Shown: one piece after another, positions 1 through 7,634 of the stretch | Position numbering within the stretch: the first letter of the stretch is position 1 | Layout: every line of letters begins with the position of its first letter | From: Chryseobacterium tagetis | GTDB lineage: Bacteria > Bacteroidota > Bacteroidia > Flavobacteriales > Weeksellaceae | Reading direction: 5' to 3' | Length of the DNA: 64,000 nucleotides | Assembly: GCF_016735585.2 (NCBI RefSeq) | Contig: NZ_JAERSE020000002.1 | Span: forward strand, 620,001 to 684,000 | Notes under the pieces: model-generated | What the model was told of the DNA's origin: nothing | The model's database searches: none | What the model saw: only the letters and a program-made list of their open reading frames with translations | Program-made: the position numbers and the translations under genes

Positions 1-1
1 A

Positions 2-742
2 ATAAATATAGAAAACGAACTGGAAATTTCTACCAAAGAAACGGTTTTGTTTTATCCTGAAAAACTTTCAGAACTCGCAAATAATGAACTTCCTGAAACC
101 AATTTTGAAACACAGTTTGAAGTTTGGAGATGCAGTTCATTAAAAGCAATTTTAAAGTTAGCCGAAGAAGCAAATCAGGAAAAAATGATGTGCCTGAATT
201 TTGCATCAGCAAAAAATCCGGGTGGTGGTTTCATTAATGGGGCAGAAGCTCAGGAAGAAAGTCTGGCAAGAACTTCAGGATTGTATGAAAGCTTGCTTCA
301 AGGGTGGGATTATTACAAAATTCATCGCGAAATGGAATCTTGTTTCTACACCGATATGATGATTTACAGCCCAAAAGTTCCTGTTTTCAGAAAGGATAAA
401 GGCGAATTGTTGTCCAAACCAGTTTTGTGTAATTTCATTACGTGTCCGGCTGTGAATGCGGGAGTTGTCAAACGTCAGGAACCGGAAAGAACTCACGAAA
501 TTTTCGGAGCGATGGAGGTAAGAACAGATAAAATGCTGACGTTGGCTTTACATCAGGGAAATGAAACCTTGATTTTAGGAGCTTGGGGATGCGGAGTTTT
601 TAGAAACGATCCGAAAGAGATTGCAGAATTGTTTAAAAAGTATCTTCACGGAAAATATAAAAATAAATTTAAAAGAGTGGTTTTTGCGATTCTCTCCAAG
701 AAAGAAGAAATGATAGAGCCGTTTGAAGAAATTATTTTATAA
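2..742 (+). CDS. Poly(ADP-ribose) glycohydrolase-like macrodomain protein (TIGR02452 family), 5'-partial
   Basis: The frame is open from base 2 with no stop, so the N-terminus lies upstream of the window; the TTG at 47 is not the true start. The segment N-P-G-G-G-F followed by A-Q-E-E (bases about 212-260) is the signature of bacterial-type PARG: a GGG loop that holds the diphosphate and ribose, then the catalytic glutamate pair. A later G-A-W-G-C-G-V-F motif (bases about 580-602) is the usual second conserved loop. Family members release ADP-ribose from ADP-ribosylated targets in the cytoplasm. It is the first visible gene of an NAD+/ADP-ribose operon; the next gene starts 16 bases downstream. 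Family assignment is firm; the substrate is unknown. Confidence 0.88.
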   Translation: MNIENELEISTKETVLFYPEKLSELANNELPETNFETQFEVWRCSSLKAILKLAEEANQEKMMCLNFASAKNPGGGFINGAEAQEESLARTSGLYESLLQGWDYYKIHREMESCFYTDMMIYSPKVPVFRKDKGELLSKPVLCNFITCPAVNAGVVKRQEPERTHEIFGAMEVRTDKMLTLALHQGNETLILGAWGCGVFRNDPKEIAELFKKYLHGKYKNKFKRVVFAILSKKEEMIEPFEEIIL

Positions 743-758
743 ACTTTAATCAATTACC

Positions 759-1736
759 ATGAAAGTTTACAAATACAGAAGCATTGATGAAAAAGCATTT
801 GAAAGAGATTTTAAAACATTAAGAGAAAATTGTTTTTTCGCTCCTAATTATGCTCATTTAAATGATCCATTCGATATTTATTTTAATGAACAAATTACGC
901 CAGTAATAAAAACTCTAAGAGCAATATTTCCGGATAATAGCATATCAAATTTTGAAAATGAACTTAGGAAAACCTTAGATTTTAAGGAAAGAGTTGGCAT
1001 TTATTGTTTAAGCAAAGACTTTTTAAATGAGCAACTTTGGGCATATTATGCAAGTTCTTATTTTGGTTATTGTATAGAATATGACTTGAATAAATTAACT
1101 GATAAAAGCCAAAATCCGGATTTTGAATGTCAATTAGAGATTCATTATGAAGATGATATTCCTACCATTGGTATTGATGATATTAAGAATACAGAGAGCT
1201 TTATTAAAAAAATATATGCAATCAAAAAATCAACATGGAAACATGAAGATGAAATTAGATTGATTTTTAATAATAATGGATTAAAAAAAATTCATTCTTC
1301 AGCGATTACAGGCATTTATTTTGGATTTAGAACAGAGCAAGTTATAAAAGAATCTTTTTATGATCTTTTTAAGAATAATGATGTAAAGTTTTACGAGGTT
1401 TTTCCTTCAAATTTTAGATTAGAAAGAAAATTAATTTACGAAACAAAAAGAAGTCTAAAATATAAAATCAATAAGTTCAACTTTGAATTCCTTAGAGAAC
1501 CCAGAGAAAATAGATGGGAGCAAATTTTTGAAGTTCATTATAAAGGAAATAGCAATGACCCAAATGAAATAAAAGAATTTGTTCAAGCTTTTAAAGAAAT
1601 GTATTGTTTTAAAAAGAGCACTTTATACATTTTTAACAACAAAGAGGTTGTGTCTTTATTGGATACTTATCCGATGAATGAGGATCAACATATTGAATAT
1701 AATAAATCAACTATTCAAATAGTTTATGAATTATAA
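759..1736 (+). CDS. DUF2971 domain-containing protein
   Basis: 325 residues. The N-terminal pattern K-Y-R-S ... N-D-P-F-D, the central segment from I-Y-C-L-S to L-W-A-Y-Y, and K-S-T-W-K-H-E-D-E-I-R-L are the hallmarks of DUF2971. The biochemical role of this family is unknown; members often turn up in accessory or defence settings. The gene has no signal peptide or membrane segment, so it is probably cytoplasmic. It sits 16 bases after the PARG-like gene and 12 before the sirtuin, so it is co-transcribed. By eye it is richer in A+T than the sirtuin and the KptA gene, which may mean it joined the operon later. The C-terminal third (from about residue 225) has no motif I recognise. Confidence 0.8.
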   Translation: MKVYKYRSIDEKAFERDFKTLRENCFFAPNYAHLNDPFDIYFNEQITPVIKTLRAIFPDNSISNFENELRKTLDFKERVGIYCLSKDFLNEQLWAYYASSYFGYCIEYDLNKLTDKSQNPDFECQLEIHYEDDIPTIGIDDIKNTESFIKKIYAIKKSTWKHEDEIRLIFNNNGLKKIHSSAITGIYFGFRTEQVIKESFYDLFKNNDVKFYEVFPSNFRLERKLIYETKRSLKYKINKFNFEFLREPRENRWEQIFEVHYKGNSNDPNEIKEFVQAFKEMYCFKKSTLYIFNNKEVVSLLDTYPMNEDQHIEYNKSTIQIVYEL

Positions 1737-1748
1737 AAACAAAAACAA

Positions 1749-2435
1749 ATGAAAAAACTAACCATATTAACCGGCGCAGGAATAAGTGCCGAAAGCGGAA
1801 TAAAAACTTTCAGAGACGGAGACGGTCTTTGGGAAAATCATAGTATAACGGATGTGGCAAGTCCTCAAGGATGGAGAAAAGACAGAGCGTTGGTATTGGA
1901 ATTTTACAATCAGAGACGTCGACAACTTCATGAAGTGGAGCCTAATGATGCTCATAGACTAATTGCTGACTTAGAAAAACATTTCGATGTTCAGATTATT
2001 ACTCAAAATATTGATGATTTGCATGAAAGAGCGGGTTCAAGTAATATTATCCATTTGCACGGAGAATTGTTCAAATCATGCTCCTGCAACAACAAAAATC
2101 TGGTGTATGATCAAAAAGAAGACATCAATATCGGTGACAAAGCGGAGGATGGAGCCCAATTAAGACCTTTTATCGTTTGGTTTGGAGAAGATGTTCCTTT
2201 GATGAAAGAAGCTACAAAATTGGCGAAAGAAGCAGATATTTTTCTGGTAATCGGAACATCGCTGCAGGTGTATCCTGCTGCAGGGTTGCTTCATGATATT
2301 AAAGATGACTGTCTTTTAATTGTAATCAATCCTAATGAAACAGGTGTCGGATATGGGCAAAGAGCCGTTGTCATGAAAGAAACCGCAACCAAAGGAATGA
2401 AATTATTGTACGATAAACTCTTAGATCTTGCCTGA
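1749..2435 (+). CDS. Sir2-family NAD-dependent protein deacylase (class III-like sirtuin)
   Basis: 228 residues. The NAD-binding motif GAGIS...GI spans residues 9-17, QNIDDLH is at 86-92, the catalytic His is H104 in HLHGE, and the C-terminal Rossmann half carries GTSLQVYPAA. Sirtuins remove acyl groups from lysine using NAD+ and give nicotinamide and O-acyl-ADP-ribose. Y53 and R56 form the Y-x-x-R pair that marks SIRT5/CobB-type enzymes preferring negatively charged acyl groups such as succinyl. The zinc ribbon is degenerate: C111 and C113 are present, but the second Cys pair expected before L-R-P-F-I-V-W-F-G-E is missing. The stop overlaps the next start (TGATG), so translation is probably coupled to the ADP-ribosylglycohydrolase gene. 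Confidence 0.93.
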   Translation: MKKLTILTGAGISAESGIKTFRDGDGLWENHSITDVASPQGWRKDRALVLEFYNQRRRQLHEVEPNDAHRLIADLEKHFDVQIITQNIDDLHERAGSSNIIHLHGELFKSCSCNNKNLVYDQKEDINIGDKAEDGAQLRPFIVWFGEDVPLMKEATKLAKEADIFLVIGTSLQVYPAAGLLHDIKDDCLLIVINPNETGVGYGQRAVVMKETATKGMKLLYDKLLDLA

Positions 2436-3400
2436 TGGAAAATCTTGTAAAAGCAGGAATATTCGGTGTTTGTGTTGGTGATGCTTTGGGGGTTCCGGTG
2501 GAATTTCGAAGTCGTGACCAATTGAAACGTTCCCCAGTTACGACAATGAGGGCTTTTGGGACTCATCGTCAACCAATTGGAACTTGGAGTGATGACAGTT
2601 CTTTAATGCTTTGTCTTGCAGATAGTCTTTTCAAAGGATATGATTTGGAAGATATAGCTTTAAAGTTTTTACAGTGGTACAATGCAGAGATCTGGACACC
2701 ACACGGAAGAGTTTTCGATATTGGAATAGCCACTTCACAAGCCATTCGTAGAATCAGTAAAGGAGTTTCCCCTACTTTATGTGGTGGAACAAGCGAATTT
2801 GATAATGGGAACGGTTCTTTAATGAGAATTTTACCATTATTATTTTACATTAAAGATTTTCCAATTAAAAGACGTTTTGATATTACAAAAAGTGTTTCAA
2901 GCATCACACATGGCCATATACGCTCTGTATTAGCTTGTTTCATTTACTTAGAATTTATTTTAGAAATTTTTAAAGGAAAAGATAAATGGGAAGCTTACAA
3001 AATAATGCAGGAAACGATTAAAGAGTTTTTGGATTGTAATCCTATTTGTTCACAAGAAGAAATGGATAAATTCCATAGAATTTTAGAATTAAAAGTTGGC
3101 GAATATGATTTAGCGCCGTTATATACTTTGGAGGAAGAAGAGATAAGTTCATCAGGTTACGTACTCTCAAGTTTAGAAGCTTCTTTATGGTGTTTTCTGA
3201 ATTCTGAAAGCTATTCCGAAGCTGTTTTGAAAGCTGTCAATTTAGGAGAAGATACCGACACAACGGGAGCAATCACTGGAGGAATTGCAGGAATTTATTA
3301 CGGTTTTGAAAATATTCCGGAAGAATGGATTGATGTATTGGCGAGGAAAGAGGATATTGAAAACTTATGTAATAAATTAGAAACTCAATTAATGAAATAA
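2435..3400 (+). CDS. ADP-ribosylglycohydrolase family protein (DraG-like)
   Basis: 321 residues. The N-terminal G-x-x-x-G-D-A-L-G-x-P-x-E motif is at residues 11-23, the metal-binding W-S-D-D-S is at 51-55, the G-N-G-S-L-M segment at 125-130, and the C-terminal metal motif G-E-D-T-D-T-T-G-A at 271-279. These are the four blocks of the DraG/ARH fold, which uses two Mg or Mn ions to hydrolyse ADP-ribose from Arg, Ser, acylated ribose or nucleic acids. The ATG overlaps the sirtuin stop codon. The sirtuin product O-acyl-ADP-ribose and any ADP-ribosylated target are both plausible substrates; the sequence does not decide between them. Confidence 0.92.
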   Translation: MENLVKAGIFGVCVGDALGVPVEFRSRDQLKRSPVTTMRAFGTHRQPIGTWSDDSSLMLCLADSLFKGYDLEDIALKFLQWYNAEIWTPHGRVFDIGIATSQAIRRISKGVSPTLCGGTSEFDNGNGSLMRILPLLFYIKDFPIKRRFDITKSVSSITHGHIRSVLACFIYLEFILEIFKGKDKWEAYKIMQETIKEFLDCNPICSQEEMDKFHRILELKVGEYDLAPLYTLEEEEISSSGYVLSSLEASLWCFLNSESYSEAVLKAVNLGEDTDTTGAITGGIAGIYYGFENIPEEWIDVLARKEDIENLCNKLETQLMK

Positions 3401-3412
3401 AAAACACAAACA

Positions 3413-3958
3413 ATGAATGAACAACAAAAGAAAAAAATAAGCAAATTTATAAGTTTAGTGCTAAGACATAAACCTGAAGTCATTAATTTAAAGCTAGATG
3501 AAAACGGCTGGACAGATGTTGACGAATTAATCACAAAATCAAAAAGAGATTCTCATGAGGGATTTACCTTTGAAGAACTTAATGAAATTGTAGAAACCAA
3601 TGATAAGAAGCGTTTTATTTTTAATGAAGATAAAACGAAGATCAGAGCCAATCAAGGGCATTCGGTAGATATTGATCTGGCACTGAAACCACAGCAGCCG
3701 CCAGAGTTTTTGTATCACGGAACAGCTCAAAGTAATATCGATTCCATTTTAGAAAAAGGAATTGAAAAAAGAAGCCGGCAACACGTTCATCTAAGTCAGG
3801 ATAAGGAAACGGCTACTAAAGTGGGAATGCGCCACGGAAAACCGACTATTTTAATCATTAAAACGCAAGAAATGTTTAATGACGGAATAGAATTTTACCT
3901 TTCTGAAAATAATGTTTGGCTGACGGATTTTGTGGATGCAAAATATATTTCAAATTAA
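3413..3958 (+). CDS. kptA: RNA 2'-phosphotransferase, KptA/Tpt1 family
   Basis: 181 residues, the usual length. The winged-helix N-terminal lobe has L-V-L-R-H (R18, H19) and N-G-W (residues 31-33). Next come I-R-A-N-Q-G-H-S (77-84), the NAD-binding Y-H-G-T (101-104), the H-V-H-L-S segment (124-128) and R-H-G-K-P (140-144). These match the Arg-His-Arg-Arg active site of Tpt1. The enzyme moves an internal RNA 2'-phosphate to NAD+, giving ADP-ribose 1'',2''-cyclic phosphate and nicotinamide; related proteins ADP-ribosylate nucleic acid ends. It lies 12 bases after the DraG-like gene, and the metallophosphatase start follows immediately. The bacterial substrate is not evident from sequence. Confidence 0.94.
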   Translation: MNEQQKKKISKFISLVLRHKPEVINLKLDENGWTDVDELITKSKRDSHEGFTFEELNEIVETNDKKRFIFNEDKTKIRANQGHSVDIDLALKPQQPPEFLYHGTAQSNIDSILEKGIEKRSRQHVHLSQDKETATKVGMRHGKPTILIIKTQEMFNDGIEFYLSENNVWLTDFVDAKYISN

Positions 3959-4701
3959 ATGAAAAGAACATTAGTAATAGGAGACATTCACGGAGGATTC
4001 AGAGCTTTGAAGCAGGTTTTGGAAAAAGCAGATGTTACTGAAAAAGACACCTTAATTTTTTAGGAGATTATGTTGATGGATGGAGTGAGTCTTCTCAAAC
4101 CATCCAGTTTTTAATAGAACTTTCCAATCATCAGGAATGTATTTTTATCAAAGGAAATCATGATGCATGGACGGAAGATTGGCTTTCTTTTGGAACAGCT
4201 CCCGATGTTTGGCTTTTCAACGGTGGACAAAGCACAGTTGACAGCTATTTTGAGTATTCTTTGGAAGATCTGGAAGTTCATCTTGAATTTTTTCAACGAA
4301 TGAAAAATTACTACATCGACGAAGAAAACCGTCTGTTTATTCATGCGGGATATTCTTCTATGCATGGTCCTGAAAAAGAAGTGTATTCCAGTAATTATCG
4401 CTGGGACAGAACCCTTTGGGAAACAGCTGTTGCTATGGATAAAAAGCTGTCCAAAAACTCAGAATTATATCCGAAAAGACTCCTTTCGTACAAGGAGATT
4501 TTTATTGGTCATACGCCGACTTTGCATTTAGGAATTAAAGAACCGGTCAATAAAGCGAATATTTGGAATGTAGATACCGGAGCAGCTTTTACCGGATCGT
4601 TGACGATTATGGATATTGATACCAAAGAATTCTGGCAAAGTGATCCGCTTCCGAGCTTGTATCCTGATGAAAAAGGAAGAAACAATAATACTATTAAATA
4701 A
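3959..4701 (+). pseudogene. Calcineurin-like metallophosphoesterase, frameshifted by one missing T
   Basis: The ATG at 3959 directly follows the kptA stop and encodes M-K-R-T-L-V-I-G-D-I-H-G-G, the first metal-binding motif of Ser/Thr-type metallophosphatases. The frame ends at TAG 4061-4063 after T-L-I-F. If the run of six T at 4055-4060/4061 had one more T, the reading would go on as L-G-D-Y-V-D-G-W (second motif), then G-N-H-D, H-A-G and G-H-T-P in the frame that stays open to 4701. So all five metal-binding blocks exist in two frames split by a single-base deletion in a homopolymer. It may be a real lesion, a phase-variable tract or an assembly error. The internal ATG at 4261 is not a sensible start because it omits the first three motifs. 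In this operon the phosphatase would plausibly act on an ADP-ribose phosphate or RNA end. Confidence 0.88.
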
Positions 4702-4707
4702 AATACT

Positions 4708-4770
4708 CCCGCAGATTTTGCAAATTAAGCAGATCTTTATTATTCTGTGAAGATCAGTGCAATCTGTGGG
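4708..4770. repeat. Short dispersed repeat with CCCGCAGATT/AATCTGTGGG ends
   Basis: The ends CCCGCAGATT (4708-4717) and AATCTGTGGG (4761-4770) are inverted copies with one mismatch. The interior also alternates AGATC/GATC-like words, giving an imperfect long hairpin. The layout is typical of the small non-coding repeats scattered through flavobacterial genomes. No second copy was found in this window. Confidence 0.5.
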
Positions 4771-4792
4771 TTTAAAAACTACCCATCCCATT

Positions 4793-4869
4793 TGTCATTC
4801 TGACGTAGGAAGAATCTCTGCTTTAATTTTAGAGATTCTTCATTTCACTTCGTTACATTCAGAATGACA
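4793..4869. repeat. Palindromic REP-like element, copy 1
   Basis: Outer arms GTCATTCTGA (4794-4803) and TCAGAATGAC (4859-4868) are perfect inverted copies. Inner arms GAAGAATCTCT (4809-4819) and AGAGATTCTTC (4831-4841) form a second perfect stem. The whole can fold into a two-tier hairpin. A diverged copy in the opposite orientation lies at 28257-28325, also in a spacer. Confidence 0.75.
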
Positions 4870-5037
4870 TAGCTATAAAATTTCCTTTCCTGAGCGAAGC
4901 GCCTTTGCGAACAAAAAAATAAACAGAATAATTTCAAATAAAATCTTTGCGACCTTAGCGTTAAGACAATATCAAACAACATCAATTTCGCAGTCTTACA
5001 AAAACGAAGTAATTTTAAAACTCGAAATATCACCTCA

Positions 5038-6762
5038 ATGAAACTGAAATATCTTTTCTTGTCTTTTGCTTCCTCTCTTCTCTTTAGCCAAAACAATTTC
5101 CAGACACCTTTTGAAAAAGGAAACGGAAATCAGACGGTTACCTATACCGAAATGAATACTTATTATCAGAATCTGGCTCAAAATTTCAACACGATTCAAT
5201 ATCTGAAAAAAGGGGAAGATGATAATGGAAAACCGATTTATGTCGTTATTTACAATCCTTTTCCTGAGAAAAACTTAGAGCAGCTGAGAAAAGATAAGGC
5301 GATTCTTTTTGTTAATAACGGAATTCATCCCGGAGAACCGGACGGAATTGATGCCACCATGATGTTGATACGGGATCTTGCCACAAAGAAAATTAAAACC
5401 CCTCAAAACTTTATCATTGCAGCTATTTCATCTTATAATGTAAGTGGAATGCTGAATCGCGGATCGTTTTCCAGAGCCAATCAGAATGGTCCGGAACAGT
5501 ATGGTTTCAGAGGAAATGCAAGGAATTATGATCTGAACAGAGATTTCATTAAAGCAGATACAAAAAATGCAAGAAGCTTTCAGGAGATCTATCAGTGGCT
5601 GAAGCCTGATGTTTTTATCGATAATCACGTCAGCAACGGAGCAGATTATCAATATACCTTTACCTATATTTCGACTTTTAAGGAACGTTTGGGAAATGTA
5701 TTGGGAGAATATTTTTACAATAATTATCAGGCAAAGAATCTCAAAGACCTGGAAAAGCTGGGTTACGAAAGTACTCCTTATGTCAATATTCATGGCGATG
5801 TTCCCGAAGTGGGATTTGCTTCCTTTGAAGACTCTCCGAGATATTCTACGGGTTATACGACATTGTTCAATTCTCTGGGAACCGTTCCTGAGACCCATAT
5901 GCTGAAACCTTATGACAAAAGAGTAGATGCGACTTACAAATACATGCTTGTCAACCTTCAGAATCTGGATAAAGACTACAAAAAGATCAAGCAGCTTCGA
6001 ATTGAAAACTTAAAACAATACCAAGCCGGAAAGCAATACGGAATTCGCTGGAAAATAGATTCTACAAAATATTCTACGATGGATTTCAAAGGATTTGAAG
6101 GAAAATACAAACCGAGCGAAATTTCCGGGAAACCAAGGCTGTATTATGACCGGAACAAACCGTTTACCAAAAAGATAAAGCTCTTCACGACGGCTGTTCC
6201 GACGGGGTATGTCACGATCCCGAAATATTATATAATTCCTCAGTCTCAATATCACGTGATTGAAGAATTTAAAAGAAACGGGATTCAGATGAAGCCGATG
6301 CAGAAAGACAGTACCATTGAGGTAGAGTCTTATAAAATTAATGATTTTAAGACCGTTAAAAATCCTTATGAAGGTCATTATCTGCATTTTGAAACGACCG
6401 TTGATGTATCAACTAAAAATTTAGTTTTTATGACAGGAGATTATGTTGTTCCGACCGATCAGGAAGGCGTAAAGTATATCATTGAAACCTTAGAGCCGGA
6501 AGCATTGGATTCATTCTTCAACTGGAATTTCTTTGACGGAATTTTAGCACAGAAAGAATATTATTCAGCGTATATTTTTGAAGATACCGCGGCAGAATTA
6601 TTAAAGAAAGATAAAGACCTGAAACAAAAATTTGAAGCCAAAAAAGCATCAGATAAAACTTTTGCAGACGACGGAATGGCTCAGCTGGACTGGGTTTATA
6701 AAAACTCGCCTTATTTTGAAGAAAAAACATTCCGACAATATCCGATTTATAGAATCTTATAA
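5038..6762 (+). CDS. Secreted M14-family zinc carboxypeptidase
   Basis: 574 residues with a signal peptide (hydrophobic residues 4-16, ending L-F-S-Q). The peptidase domain covers about residues 30-330. H97-P-G-E100 is the zinc H-x-x-E motif and H197 in D-N-H-V-S-N-G-A-D-Y is the third zinc ligand. N-Y-D-L-N-R-D-F (residues 163-170) carries the substrate-binding Asn and Arg. The C-terminal 250 residues have no clear motif and may form an accessory domain. M14 enzymes trim C-terminal residues from peptides; with export, a periplasmic or surface role in peptide use is likely. The gene stands alone between repeat-rich spacers. There is no T9SS sorting domain at the C-terminus. Confidence 0.88.
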   Translation: MKLKYLFLSFASSLLFSQNNFQTPFEKGNGNQTVTYTEMNTYYQNLAQNFNTIQYLKKGEDDNGKPIYVVIYNPFPEKNLEQLRKDKAILFVNNGIHPGEPDGIDATMMLIRDLATKKIKTPQNFIIAAISSYNVSGMLNRGSFSRANQNGPEQYGFRGNARNYDLNRDFIKADTKNARSFQEIYQWLKPDVFIDNHVSNGADYQYTFTYISTFKERLGNVLGEYFYNNYQAKNLKDLEKLGYESTPYVNIHGDVPEVGFASFEDSPRYSTGYTTLFNSLGTVPETHMLKPYDKRVDATYKYMLVNLQNLDKDYKKIKQLRIENLKQYQAGKQYGIRWKIDSTKYSTMDFKGFEGKYKPSEISGKPRLYYDRNKPFTKKIKLFTTAVPTGYVTIPKYYIIPQSQYHVIEEFKRNGIQMKPMQKDSTIEVESYKINDFKTVKNPYEGHYLHFETTVDVSTKNLVFMTGDYVVPTDQEGVKYIIETLEPEALDSFFNWNFFDGILAQKEYYSAYIFEDTAAELLKKDKDLKQKFEAKKASDKTFADDGMAQLDWVYKNSPYFEEKTFRQYPIYRIL

Positions 6763-6791
6763 ATTTTAAAATTCGATTTAATTTATTGATA

Positions 6792-6844
6792 ATCAGTGTG
6801 TAAATTCCGTATATTTCACATTCGGAATTGTTGATTATACTGAT
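6792..6844. other. Imperfect inverted repeat upstream of the small-protein pair
   Basis: AATTCCG (6803-6809) and CGGAATT (6823-6829) form an inner stem, and ATCAGT (6792-6797) with ACTGAT (6839-6844) an outer one, separated by an unequal internal loop. No T-run follows, so a terminator is unlikely. It could be an operator or leader structure for the gene at 6903. Confidence 0.35.
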
Positions 6845-6902
6845 ACGATTTGTTTTTTATCTCCCGAAATTTGCTTTGTAAAAACCAATAAAAACTACAA
6901 TT

Positions 6903-7184
6903 ATGGCAACTAAAAAGCAATTTTTCGTTTCATTGGAAGGCGTTGACCTTTCAGACGAGCAGCTGAAAAACATTGACAGAGGAATTCAGAATGTGGTTCT
7001 TTCTGAGCTTTCGAAAATTGACAATACGCAGGCTTTCGGAGCTTACAGAGATTTTAAAGGATTACTGAAACCCCTTCGAGTGAAAGACTGGTTTCCTTGG
7101 GGGATCATTATCTTCAAACACGGTATTGATGTTCAGAGCCAGATCAAAGACATTCAGACTCAGATAAAAGGCTATGGAGGCTGA
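6903..7184 (+). CDS. Small protein of unknown function, paired with a Cys-rich protein
   Basis: 93 residues, beginning M-A-T-K-K-Q-F-F-V-S-L-E-G-V-D-L. I do not recognise the family. It has no signal peptide or transmembrane segment. The N-terminal half is charged and probably helical (D-E-Q-L-K-N-I-D-R-G-I), the middle has an aromatic stretch D-W-F-P-W-G-I-I-I-F, and the C-terminus ends G-Y-G-G. Its last 11 bases overlap the start of the next gene, so the two are translationally coupled and probably work together. The clean start, coupled partner and conserved-looking composition argue for a real gene. Confidence 0.7.
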   Translation: MATKKQFFVSLEGVDLSDEQLKNIDRGIQNVVLSELSKIDNTQAFGAYRDFKGLLKPLRVKDWFPWGIIIFKHGIDVQSQIKDIQTQIKGYGG

Positions 7185-7569
7185 TTTTCACTCTTCAAAG
7201 AAGATGTGCCCCAGTTATGTAGGAAAAGTTGGGGCACAGCTTTTTGGAGTGGTCAACAGAGATGGTAAAGTACAGTTTATAACGCCTCTTACTGTCACGG
7301 AAGAATTTATTCAGCAGAATGATCATCTTGAGCAAAGATTCCGTTTTACGGGGAAATGTGTCGAGAAAGGCTGTGCGCAATGGAATAATCAAGAATCTAA
7401 ATGTTCTTTATCTAAGAAAGTTCAGCATCTGAGTACGATCAAAAATACAGCGTTATCTTTCTGTCCCATCCGTTCTCAATGCCGGTGGTTTTCCCAAGAC
7501 GGAAATGATGCCTGTTTTTCCTGCAATGAGATTACCAGAAATATGGAAGAATTACTTTTGAATATTTAA
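7174..7569 (+). CDS. Cys-rich protein of unknown function
   Basis: 131 residues with eight Cys at 12, 62, 67, 77, 97, 103, 114 and 117. Spacings are C-x4-C-x9-C in the middle and C-x5-C-x10-C-x2-C near the end, with C-P-I-R-S-Q-C-R-W-F between. This looks like a metal or iron-sulfur site rather than a disulfide-rich secreted protein, because there is no signal peptide. The start overlaps the previous gene by 11 bases. M11 (base 7204) is a possible alternative start, but the coupled ATG at 7174 fits the overlap better. Function unknown; a redox or maturation role toward the small partner is inference only. Confidence 0.7.
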   Translation: MEADFHSSKKMCPSYVGKVGAQLFGVVNRDGKVQFITPLTVTEEFIQQNDHLEQRFRFTGKCVEKGCAQWNNQESKCSLSKKVQHLSTIKNTALSFCPIRSQCRWFSQDGNDACFSCNEITRNMEELLLNI

Positions 7570-7634
7570 AATTTGTAGATTATATTTATTTGTATATCAT
7601 TAATAATTTGTAAATTAGTGTAAAACAATTAATT

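Larger units (their letters stand above)
4702..5037. other. Gene-free stretch full of dispersed repeats
   Basis: This 336-base spacer has no plausible gene. It holds two inverted-repeat elements, listed separately at 4708-4770 and 4793-4869. The remainder, about 4880-5000, contains CTTTGCGA, CTTTGCG and TTAGCGTTAAG blocks that look like a worn relative of the CTTTGCGTTAA ends of the repeats at 25390-25560 and 33377-33542. No clear terminator or promoter was found. Confidence 0.6.

Noticed and set aside
4261..4701. Internal start giving a 146-residue phosphatase
   Set aside because: It would lack three of five metal-binding motifs; the upstream half is present in another frame, so it is one frameshifted gene.
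1..4701. Genomic island or prophage carrying the ADP-ribose genes
   Set aside because: No integrase, transposase, tRNA junction or flanking direct repeat is visible; the left edge is outside the window, so this cannot be settled here.
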